Source: Cellulophaga baltica
GTDB taxonomy: Bacteria; Bacteroidota; Bacteroidia; Flavobacteriales; Flavobacteriaceae
Assembly: GCF_900102165.1 (NCBI RefSeq)
Contig: NZ_FNBD01000012.1
Location: 56,226 to 120,225, forward strand
Direction of reading: 5' to 3'
DNA length: 64,000 bases
Position 1 is the first letter of the stretch; each line of letters starts with the position of its first letter. The notes below the pieces were generated by a model. That model had not been told where the DNA came from. It saw only the letters and a list, made by a program, of their open reading frames with translations, and did no database searches. The translations under genes and the position numbers were made by a program. Below are positions 9,681 to 18,614 of the stretch, piece after piece.

Positions 9681-10082
9681 TTAGATAATTCTTCTATGTT
9701 GCCTTAGGTTGTAAATACCCCAGAGCATAAAAATAAATTCTAGAATAAATCCTACCATGAATTGAGGTGAAATACCATCTAGGATGGTGCTAACAAGTCT
9801 TCCTAGCGCTAAGCCACCCATAAATAAAATATTAACAAGCGTAGCAGATTCCCAATAGTTTTTATTTCGGATTCCGTAAATCCAAAAACAACCAATGGCA
9901 AGATACAGTCCCATAATGGCTCTGAAGATATTTTTTAAATCAATATCTGTAACATCAAAACCAAATACATAAGGTAAAAATACACTAGGATTACCACCAT
10001 ATACGAAGCTAACACTGATAACCACAATTGCCGATAGGGTTAACTGTAGGTTTTTGTATTTAGGGTTCTTAAAGAAAGCCAT
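9681..10082 (-). CDS. DUF4345-type membrane protein
   Basis: 133 residues with four predicted membrane helices (around 12-32, 46-70, 77-98 and 103-125). The features IFRAIMGLYLAIGCFWI and FMGGLALGRLVSTILDG resemble the DUF4345 family. No function is known. Tail-to-tail with the sulfatase (38 bp apart) and upstream-neighboured by the DUF805 gene on the same strand. Confidence 0.75.
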   Translation of the reverse strand: MAFFKNPKYKNLQLTLSAIVVISVSFVYGGNPSVFLPYVFGFDVTDIDLKNIFRAIMGLYLAIGCFWIYGIRNKNYWESATLVNILFMGGLALGRLVSTILDGISPQFMVGFILEFIFMLWGIYNLRQHRRII

Positions 10083-10118
10083 GCGCTAAAAATAATAGGT
10101 ACTTTAAAAGTATGCAAT

Positions 10119-10149
10119 AAACCATCCATTATCCTGTGATGGATGGTTT
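10119..10149. terminator. Hairpin between DUF805 and DUF4345 genes
   Basis: Perfect 11-bp arms AAACCATCCAT / ATGGATGGTTT with a 9-nt loop. T runs flank it weakly on both sides. It separates the two minus-strand genes, so they are probably not one operon. Confidence 0.65.
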
Positions 10150-10159
10150 ATTTTTGAAA

Positions 10160-10543
10160 TTAATGACTTTGAATAAGTTCTCTAATTTCTTTAGGATCTT
10201 CACCGTATTCATTAGGCCCATGTGTTCCTTCTGTAACTTCTAATACAAGTAACCAAATACCACCAACAAACGGAATTAAGGCTACAAAAATCATCCAGCC
10301 ACTATTATTGGTGTCATGTAATCTTCTTATGGTTATTGCTATGCTAGGAATTATAATAGCTAAACAGTAGAGCGTAGTTACTAAAAATAGAGGGAAATCT
10401 GCTAAATAAGATATAATCCCGTCTATAATTAAACTTGCGAACATAAACAAGATAGAGAAAAGTCTAAACATCCAATATTCTTGTCTTCTTGAACGTCCAT
10501 CAAATTGTGCATACTTCTTTAATGCATCTAAATACCATTTCAT
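10160..10543 (-). CDS. DUF805 family membrane protein
   Basis: 127 residues. The family hallmark is present: an N-terminal amphipathic segment WYLDALKKYAQFDGRSRRQEYW (DUF805 motif F.GRxxRxEYW), then two long hydrophobic stretches, then IRRLHDTNNSGWMIFVALIPFVGGIW and the acidic C-terminus GPNEYGEDP. It is an inner-membrane protein of unknown role. Confidence 0.88.
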   Translation of the reverse strand: MKWYLDALKKYAQFDGRSRRQEYWMFRLFSILFMFASLIIDGIISYLADFPLFLVTTLYCLAIIIPSIAITIRRLHDTNNSGWMIFVALIPFVGGIWLLVLEVTEGTHGPNEYGEDPKEIRELIQSH

Positions 10544-10623
10544 AATTAAGTAGGTTAAATTTATATCGTATTAAACCTAAATTTCATCATATTATTGTAC
10601 TGAAATAGTTTCAAGTAGAAATA

Positions 10624-10657
10624 AAAAAAGCCCAATAGTGAACTACTGGGCTTTTTT
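10624..10657 (-). terminator. Terminator of gnd
   Basis: A-rich/T-rich flanked hairpin with core arms AAAAAAGCCCA / TGGGCTTTTTT, extended by TAGT/ACTA across one mismatch. It lies 20 bp beyond the gnd stop. Confidence 0.8.
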
Positions 10658-10677
10658 ATACATTATTATCTATAAGG

Positions 10678-12090
10678 TTATGCGCCCCATTCGGTATGAA
10701 AAATACCTTCCATATCATTACGTTCATAGGTGTGAGAACCAAAATGATCACGTTGTGCTTGTATTAAATTTAAGGGTAACTTACTTGATGTATACGCATC
10801 AAAATACGTCAAAGAGTTAGATAATCCTGGCATTGGAATTCCGCTTTTAGCAGCAAAAGCAACTAGCTCTCTTGAAGAAGAAACGGTTTCTTGCACTTTA
10901 GGAACAAAAGACGGTGCTAATAATAAATTGTTTAAATTCTTATCCTGTACATAAGCATTAGAAATATCAGCAAGCAAACCTGCTCTAATAATACAACCTG
11001 CTCTCCAAATTTTTGCAATCACAGATAGGTCTAATTCGTAGTTGTACTCTTTAGAAGCATCCGCTAATTGATGTAAGCCTTGTGCGTACGTAGTTATAAA
11101 AGCAAAATATAAGGCTTCTTCTGCCATTGCAATTAAATCTTCTTTGGCAATTGAAGCAATCTCTGGTCTGTCATATAATGCATCTGCAGCCACACGTTCT
11201 TCTTTTAAAGCAGATATTTCACGCATACTCACGGCAATATCAATCGAGGGAACAGGAATACCTAAGTCCATCGCATTTTGTGAGGTCCATTTCCCAGTTC
11301 CTTTCTGTTTTGCTTTATCTAAAATTTTATCTACCAAACGGCCATCACCTTTGTCATCTTTTTGATTGAAGATTTCGGCTGTAATTTCAACTAAAAAAGA
11401 TTGTAATCTTCCTTTATTCCAAGTATCAAAAACAGTATGTAATTCGTCATTAGATAAGCCAACTGCTTTTTTAAGGATATCATATATTTCAGAAGTCAGT
11501 TGCATTAAACCGTACTCAATACCATTATGTACCATTTTAACATAATTACCGGCAGATTTAGGACCTAAATAAGCAACGCAAGGTTCGCCATTGTATTTTG
11601 CAGAAACAGCTTCAAAAATTGGCTTCACATGTGTATAAGCTTCCTTGTTTCCGCCAGGCATAATACTTGGACCTTTACGAGCTCCTTTAGCTCCTCCAGA
11701 AACTCCAGAACCAAAAAAGTGAATTCCTTTTTCTTGTAAGTAAGCTTCTCTTCGGTCTGTATCCGTAAAGAAAGAGTTTCCACCATCAATAATAATATCA
11801 TCTTTAGCTAAGAAAGGTAAAAGGTTTTCTATGACCGCATCTACAATTTTACCTGCAGGTACTAACAACATTATTTTTCGAGGGGTAGCTAATGCCTTTA
11901 CAAAAGTTTCAATATCAGTAGCGGCATTTACTTTTTCTAAATTTCCACCTTCTGTTTTTAAGGCGTCTACTTTCTCCTGGTCTAAATCGTAACCAAAAGC
12001 TTTAAAGTTATTATCGGCTACATTTAAAATAAAATTACGCCCCATAACTCCAAGTCCTACCAATCCAAAATCATAATCTGTATGCTCCAT
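10678..12090 (-). CDS. gnd: 6-phosphogluconate dehydrogenase, decarboxylating
   Basis: 470 residues from the ATG at 12090. The open frame extends to 12117, but homology starts at EHTDYDFGLVGLGVMGRN, so the inner ATG is preferred. It oxidises 6-phosphogluconate to ribulose 5-phosphate and CO2 with NADP(+). It shows the Rossmann motif GLGVMG, the substrate motif GSGVSGGAKGARKGPSIMPGG, the catalytic region YVKMVHNGIEYGLMQ (Lys and His/Asn) and the C-terminal YFDAYTSSKLPLNLIQAQRD-type stretch that binds substrate in the dimer. Divergent from zwf-pgl, so the whole oxidative pentose phosphate branch is here. Confidence 0.97.
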   Translation of the reverse strand: MEHTDYDFGLVGLGVMGRNFILNVADNNFKAFGYDLDQEKVDALKTEGGNLEKVNAATDIETFVKALATPRKIMLLVPAGKIVDAVIENLLPFLAKDDIIIDGGNSFFTDTDRREAYLQEKGIHFFGSGVSGGAKGARKGPSIMPGGNKEAYTHVKPIFEAVSAKYNGEPCVAYLGPKSAGNYVKMVHNGIEYGLMQLTSEIYDILKKAVGLSNDELHTVFDTWNKGRLQSFLVEITAEIFNQKDDKGDGRLVDKILDKAKQKGTGKWTSQNAMDLGIPVPSIDIAVSMREISALKEERVAADALYDRPEIASIAKEDLIAMAEEALYFAFITTYAQGLHQLADASKEYNYELDLSVIAKIWRAGCIIRAGLLADISNAYVQDKNLNNLLLAPSFVPKVQETVSSSRELVAFAAKSGIPMPGLSNSLTYFDAYTSSKLPLNLIQAQRDHFGSHTYERNDMEGIFHTEWGA

Positions 12091-12158
12091 GTATGTATAT
12101 GTTTTAATCCCTAACATTAGGTGTCAATATTGTGTAAAGTATTCGACTAAACTATTAA

Positions 12159-12200
12159 TTGATGTAAATAAGTCTTAATTTAGCCAAAGAATTACATCAA
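12159..12200. promoter_or_regulatory. Dyad TTGATGTAA/TTACATCAA between gnd and zwf
   Basis: A perfect 9-bp inverted repeat with a 24-nt spacer in the 216-bp region from which gnd and zwf are divergently transcribed. It has no T run, so it is not a terminator. It could be a shared operator, but no regulator can be named. Confidence 0.35.
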
Positions 12201-12306
12201 AATTAATTTAAAATATTCAATTAGGCGGGTTATACGCAAGAAACTAACCAATGTGTCTGTAAAAATTGAAAATACAACATAAAGAGTTTAAAAAAAGCAA
12301 AGATTT

Positions 12307-13839
12307 ATGAACAAGACGGCAAATCAAATGCTTATTATTTTTGGAGCTTCAGGAGATTTAACGGCGAGGAAATTAATTCCTGCTATATATAACTTATATA
12401 AAGGAAAACACCTGCCAGAAAATTTTGTTGTTTTAGGAGCAAGTAGAAGTTCAATTACCGATAGTGAGTTTAGAAAAAAGGTAGTACACGAAAGTGAATA
12501 CCTAAAATCTAGCATTAAGAAAGAAGATCATGATTTTATCGCTACGTTTTCTGATAAGTTATTTTACGAGGATTTAGGAGATGATTATGATACAGATTAT
12601 GACCGATTAAGCAAACGAATTGGGGATCTAAACAATAAATACAATACCGAGAATAACTATATATTCTACCTTTCTACACCACCGAGTTTATACGAAGCCA
12701 TTGCAAAAAACCTTTCGGATAAAGGACTTAATAATGAATCGGATGGCTGGAAACGTATTTTGGTTGAAAAGCCTTTTGGTTATAGTTTACAAACTGCACA
12801 AGATTTAAATAAGGGCTTACAGAAATATTTTAAGGAAAAACAAATTTATAGAATTGATCATTATTTAGGGAAAGAAACCGTTCAGAACCTATTGGTGACA
12901 CGTTTTGCCAACTCCATTTTTGAGCCTTTATGGAATAGAAACTACATTCACCATATTGAAATTACCAATGCAGAGACGGTAGGGGTAGAAAAACGTGGTG
13001 GATATTATGATAAATCTGGTGCTTTGCGTGATATGTTTCAAAGTCATTTATTACAAATAGTTTCTTTAATAGTGATGGAGCCACCCATTAATTCTAATGC
13101 AGAAGAGATTAGAAATGAAAAAGTAAAAGCACTTAAGTCGCTTAGAATTATGACCGATGAGCAAACGCTTTTTGATCATACCATTAGAGGGCAGTATGTA
13201 GCTTCTGAAATAGATGGGCATCCTGTTAAAGGCTATAGAGAAGAAGAAGGTGTAGATCCTAATTCTAAAACAGAAACCTTTGCGGCAGTAAAATTCTTTG
13301 TAGATAACTGGAGATGGAGTGATGTTCCTTTTTATGTGCGTACCGCTAAACGTATGCCAACTAAGGTAACTGAGGTCGTGATTCATTTCAAAACACCACA
13401 CCATCAAGTATTTAATGAACAAGATATTAATAATAAGCATAATAAATTAGTCATTAGAATACAACCAGATGAAGGTATTTTAATCAAATTTGGTGTTAAA
13501 GTTCCTGGACAAGGATTTCAGGTAGAACGCGCCAATCTTGATTTCTATTATTCTAGTTTAGTAGACACAAATGTGATGCAAGCTTATGAACGTTTATTGT
13601 TAGATGCTATGCAAGGTGACGCTACATTATATGCTAGAGCAGATGAAGTAGAGGCTGCATGGGCATTTGTAGATCCTATATTAAACTACTGGGAACATAG
13701 TAAAGACGTAAAAACTTACGGGTATTCTGCAGGAGTTTGGGGACCAGAAAATTCTAATGATTTGATTGAAGGAAATTTTGTTTGGCGTAATCCAGGTCCA
13801 CATCTAGTAGATGATTCTGGGTTCTGTGTAATTTGTTAA
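12307..13839 (+). CDS. zwf: Glucose-6-phosphate 1-dehydrogenase
   Basis: 510 residues, the usual length. First enzyme of the oxidative pentose phosphate pathway: glucose 6-phosphate plus NAD(P)+ to 6-phosphogluconolactone. NADP-binding GASGDLTARKL is at 13-23. The family signature RIDHYLGKET is at 182-191 with the catalytic-site Asp-His, and EKPFGYS with its conserved Lys lies just before it. The C-terminal part has GVKVPGQGFQ and YERLLLDAMQGDATLYAR. Followed after 13 bp by pgl in the same orientation, forming an operon. Confidence 0.97.
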   Translation: MNKTANQMLIIFGASGDLTARKLIPAIYNLYKGKHLPENFVVLGASRSSITDSEFRKKVVHESEYLKSSIKKEDHDFIATFSDKLFYEDLGDDYDTDYDRLSKRIGDLNNKYNTENNYIFYLSTPPSLYEAIAKNLSDKGLNNESDGWKRILVEKPFGYSLQTAQDLNKGLQKYFKEKQIYRIDHYLGKETVQNLLVTRFANSIFEPLWNRNYIHHIEITNAETVGVEKRGGYYDKSGALRDMFQSHLLQIVSLIVMEPPINSNAEEIRNEKVKALKSLRIMTDEQTLFDHTIRGQYVASEIDGHPVKGYREEEGVDPNSKTETFAAVKFFVDNWRWSDVPFYVRTAKRMPTKVTEVVIHFKTPHHQVFNEQDINNKHNKLVIRIQPDEGILIKFGVKVPGQGFQVERANLDFYYSSLVDTNVMQAYERLLLDAMQGDATLYARADEVEAAWAFVDPILNYWEHSKDVKTYGYSAGVWGPENSNDLIEGNFVWRNPGPHLVDDSGFCVIC

Positions 13840-13852
13840 AAATAAGAATAAT

Positions 13853-14563
13853 ATGCAAGCAAGAATATATAGCACAAAGCAAGAGGTTGCAGAAAAGTTC
13901 TCTGCCTTTTTCAAAGATGAAGCAAAAAATCAAGATGCTTTTCATGTAGCACTTTCTGGAGGCAGCACGCCTAAAATTGTTTTTGATTATTTAGCATCCC
14001 ATTTTGGAACGGATATAGATTGGTCTAAGGTGTTCTTTTATTGGGGAGATGAACGCTGTGTGCAACCAACCGATGATGAGAGTAACTATAAAATGACTGT
14101 GCAACATTTGTTGTCTAAAATAGAGATTCCTGCAGGGAATATTTTTAGAATCCTTGGAGAGAATGATCCTAAAAAGGAAGCAATACGTTACAGCGATGTT
14201 TTAGAAAAAAACGTGCCAAATGAAAATGGAGTGCCAAAATTTGATTTGGTAATTTTGGGAATGGGTGATGACGGACATACCGCTTCTGTTTTTCCACATG
14301 AAATAATGCTTTGGGATGCAGATGAGAATTGTGTAGTAGCTATTCATCCAGAATCTGGACAAAGGCGTGTCTCTATTACCGGTAAGATTATCAATAATGC
14401 CGCAACAGTCGCTTTTTTAGTAACCGGAAGTAGCAAAGCAGAGAAAGTAGAAGAAATTATACGCCCAAAAGCAGATACCACCATATATCCTGCGACATTG
14501 GTAAAACCAAGTTCTAATAAACTAATTTGGTTTTTAGATGAGGATGCCGCAAAGGGACTTTAA
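13853..14563 (+). CDS. pgl: 6-phosphogluconolactonase (SOL/DevB type)
   Basis: 236 residues. It hydrolyses the lactone made by Zwf. Family features are ALSGGSTPKIVFDYLA near residues 33-48, FYWGDERCV near 63-71, and GMGDDGHTASVFPH near 141-154, matching the GlcNAc-6-P isomerase/6-PGL fold. The gene lies 13 bp after zwf and converges on the GNAT gene, ending 2 bp from its stop. Confidence 0.95.
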   Translation: MQARIYSTKQEVAEKFSAFFKDEAKNQDAFHVALSGGSTPKIVFDYLASHFGTDIDWSKVFFYWGDERCVQPTDDESNYKMTVQHLLSKIEIPAGNIFRILGENDPKKEAIRYSDVLEKNVPNENGVPKFDLVILGMGDDGHTASVFPHEIMLWDADENCVVAIHPESGQRRVSITGKIINNAATVAFLVTGSSKAEKVEEIIRPKADTTIYPATLVKPSSNKLIWFLDEDAAKGL

Positions 14564-14564
14564 T

Positions 14565-15081
14565 TTATCGTCCTAGATCTATTTCAAATAAACAAGCAGG
14601 TTGGTCCTGATAATGATCAGGGAGCATATCTGTATTTTTCAAATCGAACATTCCTAAAAAGTCGAATCCGGCCTTTTGGTAATGTTTGATTAGTTTGGTA
14701 TTATTCCCTAAAGTATCTAAACGTATAAACCGTTTTTCTATAGATTGTGCATAGGTTTTTGCCCATGTTACAATAGTGTTCATATAATTATTACCTCTAA
14801 ACTTAGGATTGGTAGCAATCCTGTGAATGTAGATAGATGTAGAATTATCTCGTTCCTCCCATATTTGAGCATCACTAAAGGTAATAGCCCAAAGACAAGC
14901 TACTTCATCATCAATTATCAATTTCCATTGTCTTTTTTCTGCTATTTCGGTCTCGACCAAGGCTCTTTTAAAATCTGGCCACACAACCACTTTCTTTTTT
15001 TTCTTTTTGATAGTCAGAGGTTATTTTATAGAGTCTAAAAATTTCGTCAATATCGTGAATAGAACTAGTAGTTATTTGCAT
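14565..15081 (-). pseudogene. GNAT acetyltransferase, apparently frameshifted at an A8 run
   Basis: The open frame from a GTG at 14990 gives 141 residues with the GNAT core (YIHRIATNPKFRGNNYM acetyl-CoA loop; IRLDTLGNNTKLIKHYQKAGF; C-terminal FEIDLGR). Its N-terminus is cut off. Another frame, starting at ATG 15081, reads MQITTSSIHDIDEIFRLYKI then SDYQKEKK, the expected first strand and helix of the same family. This frame runs into the A8 tract (complement of 14995-15002) and soon stops. Removing one A joins the two into one continuous protein of about 171 residues. So this is either a disrupted or slippage-controlled gene, or a sequencing error in a homopolymer. Confidence 0.75.
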
Positions 15082-15277
15082 AATTCCTATAGTTTATTTT
15101 CAAAAAGTCTGTCTCAATAAGCATTCATACCTTCTTCACTGTCTGTGTAGCCTGGATTTCTTTAGAACGTTTTAGGCAAGAATTTAGCACAAACTATAAA
15201 TGAGTTCTTCATAGCTTTTTCTGGGAAAATGCTGAGCATCACTTAAAATTGCTTCAATGAGCAACGAAATACCGTTC

Positions 15278-15823
15278 TTACTTTAAATTTAATTTGACAT
15301 TCTCACCGTCTAAATGTGCGATATAGTCTTCCACTTTAAAGTTAGAAGAGTCAAAACGACTTGTTCTAGAAGAGGCTTCAGATTTTCTTTGGATACTTCT
15401 TGCAAACCTACGAACATCTTCAATAGAATCTACCACCAAACCAGGAACAGGAATACTTTTGCCTTCAAGGTCTTTGGCCACCATTGTAAAATAAGAAGAG
15501 TTACAGTGCTTCTTTTTTCCAGATCTAATGTTTTCAGACTCCACACGCACGCCCACCACCATAGAGGTTCTTCCGGTATAGTTTATAGAGGCTTTTAAAG
15601 TCACCAGTTCACCTACTTCAATAGGGTTAAGGAAATCTACTTTATTTACAGAAGCTGTCACACAATAGCTTCTAGAGTGTTTAGAGGCACATGCAAAAGC
15701 AATCTGATCCATTAAGTTTAATATATACCCTCCGTGAACTTTACCACCAAAATTAGAGTGCGCAGGCAGCATTAATTCTGTGATAGATATTCTAGATTCT
15801 TTAGATGACTTGTATTCTTTCAT
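15278..15823 (-). CDS. Hotdog-fold acyl-CoA thioesterase
   Basis: 181 residues. The segment LPAHSNFGGKVHGGYILNLMDQ has the conserved Asn/Asp and H-G-G helix of YciA/BFIT-type acyl-CoA hydrolases, followed by VTASVNKVDFLNPIEVGE and GRTSMVVGVRVESEN. It should hydrolyse acyl-CoA to free acid and CoA in the cytoplasm. Chain-length preference cannot be read from sequence. The C-terminal 30 residues (RKSEASSRTSRFDSS) look flexible. The upstream small membrane-protein gene ends 2 bp before its start, so the two are probably co-transcribed. Confidence 0.9.
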   Translation of the reverse strand: MKEYKSSKESRISITELMLPAHSNFGGKVHGGYILNLMDQIAFACASKHSRSYCVTASVNKVDFLNPIEVGELVTLKASINYTGRTSMVVGVRVESENIRSGKKKHCNSSYFTMVAKDLEGKSIPVPGLVVDSIEDVRRFARSIQRKSEASSRTSRFDSSNFKVEDYIAHLDGENVKLNLK

Positions 15824-15825
15824 AA

Positions 15826-16191
15826 TTAATTGCGGTAACCGGGTGATTTTTCCTTTTGTACTTTGGTGATGAAATACTTAGAATCTCCTAACCAAAAGAA
15901 CGTTCTATAGCGCTCTACATAATCTAGTTTTACGTATTGGCCTTGATAATCTTTTAATTGCTGAATGACTTCTTTGTCTTTATCTAAAACAGAAAATTGA
16001 AAAATTTGAGCGCCAGAGATTCCTTGGCTTATTTCTCCTTCCCATGTTTTTATAGCAACTCCTTTATGGCTTATTTTAATAAGTTCTCCAGAGCGTATTC
16101 CTTCACTGTAGGGCACAAAATATACAAAAGCATAGTAGGCTCCAAATATTGCTATTATTGCAACAATTATTAATCCAATTATTTTTTTCAT
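15826..16191 (-). CDS. Small conserved membrane-anchored protein
   Basis: 121 residues. There is a single N-terminal membrane helix (about 3-28: IIGLIIVAIIAIFGAYYAFVYF) and an exported domain with YSEGIRSGELIKISHKGVA and KTWEGEISQG, then QYVKLDYVERYRTFFWLGDSKYFITKV. The family appears conserved in Bacteroidota, but I know no function. It is upstream of and nearly overlaps the thioesterase gene, suggesting one transcript. Confidence 0.75.
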   Translation of the reverse strand: MKKIIGLIIVAIIAIFGAYYAFVYFVPYSEGIRSGELIKISHKGVAIKTWEGEISQGISGAQIFQFSVLDKDKEVIQQLKDYQGQYVKLDYVERYRTFFWLGDSKYFITKVQKEKSPGYRN

Positions 16192-16281
16192 TCTTATTAT
16201 TTGTTAGTTGCGTCCTAAAGCTTACCATTATTGGTATTTGTTTTAGGCTAATTCGTTGTTTTTTGCTTTTGTAAAGGTAAG

Positions 16282-17676
16282 TTACAAATTTAGATTAGGT
16301 ATTTCTTTGGTGTCTTCTTCATCATCAGAATCATCATTGGCTCTTTTTAGTAAAGAATCAGGAATAGATTTCTTTGCTTTAGCGCCCATTTTCTTTAGCT
16401 TCTGAATAGTGGTCACAATGTTACCGCGGCCATCTACTAGTTTGTTCATAGCACCCCGATATTCTACCTTAGCTTCGTCCATTTTTTTGCCCACTTTCAT
16501 TAAGTCGCTCACAAAACCTTCAAACTTATCATATAGCGCCCCAGCTTGTCTGGCAATCTCCAGTGCATTGCGTTGTTGCTTTTCATTATTCCACATACTA
16601 TCAATAGTACGTAGCGTAGCCAATAGGGTAGAGGGGGTAACGATAATAATATTTTGTTCAAATGCTTTATTGTATAGCGTGCTGTCATTGTTAATAGCGA
16701 CTGCAAATGCAGGTTCAATTGGCACAAAAAGAAGCACAAAATCTGGACTTTCCATTTCGTACAGATCTTCGTATTTCTTAGCAGATAGTTGGTCTACATG
16801 GCGGCGAAGAGAATTGATATGATCTTTTAAGAATTTATCTTTCAATTCGTCTTCCGCATTTACATAACGCTCATAATCTGTTAAAGAAACTTTAGAATCT
16901 ACAATCATTTTCTTACCGTCGGGCAGATTAATAATCACGTCTGGTAATACTCGGGAACCATCTTCTCTAGTGAAACTTTGTTGTACAGAATACTCTCTGT
17001 CTTTTTCTAATCCAGACTTTTCTAAAACACGTTCTAGGACCAATTCTCCCCAATTTCCTTGCATTTTACTATCGCCTTTTAATGCTTTAGTTAAATTTTC
17101 GGCCTCTTGGGTAATCTTTAAATTTTGTAATTGTAAGGTTGCCAGTTGTTCTTTTAATGCAGAATGCATACCTACACTTTCTTTTTGGCTGTCATCTACC
17201 TTTTTCTCAAATAAGAGTATTTTTTCTTGCAGCGGATTTAAAATGTTTTTAATATTCTCTTTATTCTGTTCCGTGAATTTACTGCTCTTTTCATCTAGGA
17301 TTTTATTGGCAAGATTTTCAAATTCTTTGGTGAATTTTTCTTGGAGTTTTTCTACTTCTTCTTTTTGCTCTGTATTTTTAAGCTGAAGATTCTCTAGATC
17401 TGCTTGGTATCTTGTAATTTGATTTCCTAAAAGTTCTTTTTCATTCCGAAGTTCGTTCTTATCTAATTCTGCTAAGGAGCGTATTTCTGCTATAGTCTCT
17501 TCTGCTTGAGAAAGTTTTTGCTCTAAAGAAGTATTGTTGATACGTAACTGCTCCTCACGAGCTATCAAAGCACTTTGTGATGAAGTGGTCTTAAGCTTTT
17601 GGATATAATTTCCTAAAAAAAAACCTATCCCAATACCTACACTAGCAATAAGGAAATAGATGATGTACTCGTTCAT
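16282..17676 (-). CDS. rmuC: DNA recombination protein RmuC
   Basis: 464 residues from the ATG at 17676. The open frame extends to 17841 and would overlap the SDR gene, but homology and the membrane helix begin at MNEYIIYFLIASVGIGIGFF. Layout: N-terminal membrane anchor (about 5-22), a long coiled coil (about 30-190, QITRYQADLENLQLKN and similar) and the RmuC nuclease-like domain (about 195-430: QGNWGELVLERVLEKSGL, LPDVIINLPDGKKMIVDSKV, FVPIEPAFAVAIN, NIIIVTPSTLLATLRTI). RmuC restricts DNA rearrangement at inverted repeats in E. coli. Confidence 0.94.
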   Translation of the reverse strand: MNEYIIYFLIASVGIGIGFFLGNYIQKLKTTSSQSALIAREEQLRINNTSLEQKLSQAEETIAEIRSLAELDKNELRNEKELLGNQITRYQADLENLQLKNTEQKEEVEKLQEKFTKEFENLANKILDEKSSKFTEQNKENIKNILNPLQEKILLFEKKVDDSQKESVGMHSALKEQLATLQLQNLKITQEAENLTKALKGDSKMQGNWGELVLERVLEKSGLEKDREYSVQQSFTREDGSRVLPDVIINLPDGKKMIVDSKVSLTDYERYVNAEDELKDKFLKDHINSLRRHVDQLSAKKYEDLYEMESPDFVLLFVPIEPAFAVAINNDSTLYNKAFEQNIIIVTPSTLLATLRTIDSMWNNEKQQRNALEIARQAGALYDKFEGFVSDLMKVGKKMDEAKVEYRGAMNKLVDGRGNIVTTIQKLKKMGAKAKKSIPDSLLKRANDDSDDEEDTKEIPNLNL

Positions 17677-17795
17677 TTGTATTTTAATTAGCAAAAAAGT
17701 AAAGATACTAGATTGGCTAGAATATAAATACAGCTTAAAACTATTTTGTTTTAAACTTATGAACCCGTAATAGCGAGTATTTATAGATCTTAAAT

Positions 17796-18530
17796 TTACA
17801 CCATTGCACCATTTGCGCCTATTACTTGGCCAGAGATCCATTTAGAATCATCACTGGCTAAAAACAACACGATTTTAGCAATATCTATAGGGTCTGCTAA
17901 CCTGCCAAAAGCATTCATACCTTTAAGCTTCGTTATAAACTCTTCAGATTTCCCTTCTAAAAATAGTTCCGTATTGGTAGGTCCTGGAGCAATAGCATTA
18001 ACAGAAATGCCTCTTCCTACTTCCTTAGAAAACACACGCGTCATCTGTTCTACCGCAGCTTTAGTAGCAGAGTAAATACCATAACTTGGAAGCATCAATT
18101 TTGTAGTGCTCGAAGAAAAATTAATGATAATACCATTATCTGCTAGCTTTGCAGATGCTTCTTGCATGGTATTGAAAACACCACGCACATTTACATCAAA
18201 TTGTGACGTAAAATCATCTTGACTATAATCTTTAAAAGGCTTATTCTTCATAATGCCAGCATTATTAATCAACACATCAACTTGGCCAAATGCCGCAATG
18301 GTCTCCTCGAATAAGCGAATTACGTCTTCTTTCTTGCTCACATCTGCTTGTACAGCAATTGCGGTACCTCCATTTTTAAGTATAGTGGCACTAGTTTCTT
18401 CCGCTTCGTCTTTACTATTGGTATAGTTCACGACAACCTTGGCGCCATTATCTGCTAAGAGTAATGCTATTTCTTTTCCAATACCTCTAGAGGATCCGGT
18501 AATAATGATGGATTTGTTTGCTACTTTCAT
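17796..18530 (-). CDS. SDR family oxidoreductase
   Basis: 244 residues, classic short-chain dehydrogenase. Nucleotide-binding TGSSRGIG is at 12-19 and NNAG near 89-92. Catalytic Ser sits in NFSSSTTKLM near 140, followed by YxxxK in YGIYSATKAAVEQ near 153-157. IAPGPTNTELF follows. An Asn-Tyr (VVNYTN) after strand 2 is compatible with NADP(H). The substrate is unknown and a 3-ketoacyl-ACP-reductase-like or sugar/alcohol role are both possible. It lies 84 bp downstream of the B12-type ABC operon on the same strand but is not obviously part of it. Confidence 0.92.
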   Translation of the reverse strand: MKVANKSIIITGSSRGIGKEIALLLADNGAKVVVNYTNSKDEAEETSATILKNGGTAIAVQADVSKKEDVIRLFEETIAAFGQVDVLINNAGIMKNKPFKDYSQDDFTSQFDVNVRGVFNTMQEASAKLADNGIIINFSSSTTKLMLPSYGIYSATKAAVEQMTRVFSKEVGRGISVNAIAPGPTNTELFLEGKSEEFITKLKGMNAFGRLADPIDIAKIVLFLASDDSKWISGQVIGANGAMV

Positions 18531-18614
18531 GCGTGTGGTTTTGAAATTTAAAATTAAAGAATAAAAAGCAGGTGTACTTTTAAATTAACGTTAAAAAAGA
18601 CTGGTAAAAAGGTG

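Noticed and set aside
12091..12117. Nine-residue extension of Gnd to the ATG at 12117
   Set aside because: The known N-terminus of the family aligns with the inner ATG at 12090.
13066..13440. 124-codon antisense ORF within zwf
   Set aside because: Composition is that of a reverse-strand shadow and zwf is intact.
15082..15277. 196-bp gap between the GNAT gene and the thioesterase as a possible small gene or RNA
   Set aside because: No convincing ORF, promoter or hairpin with T tail is visible on either strand.
17677..17841. 55-residue N-terminal extension of RmuC
   Set aside because: It overlaps the SDR gene, has no family similarity, and the expected membrane anchor starts at the ATG at 17676.
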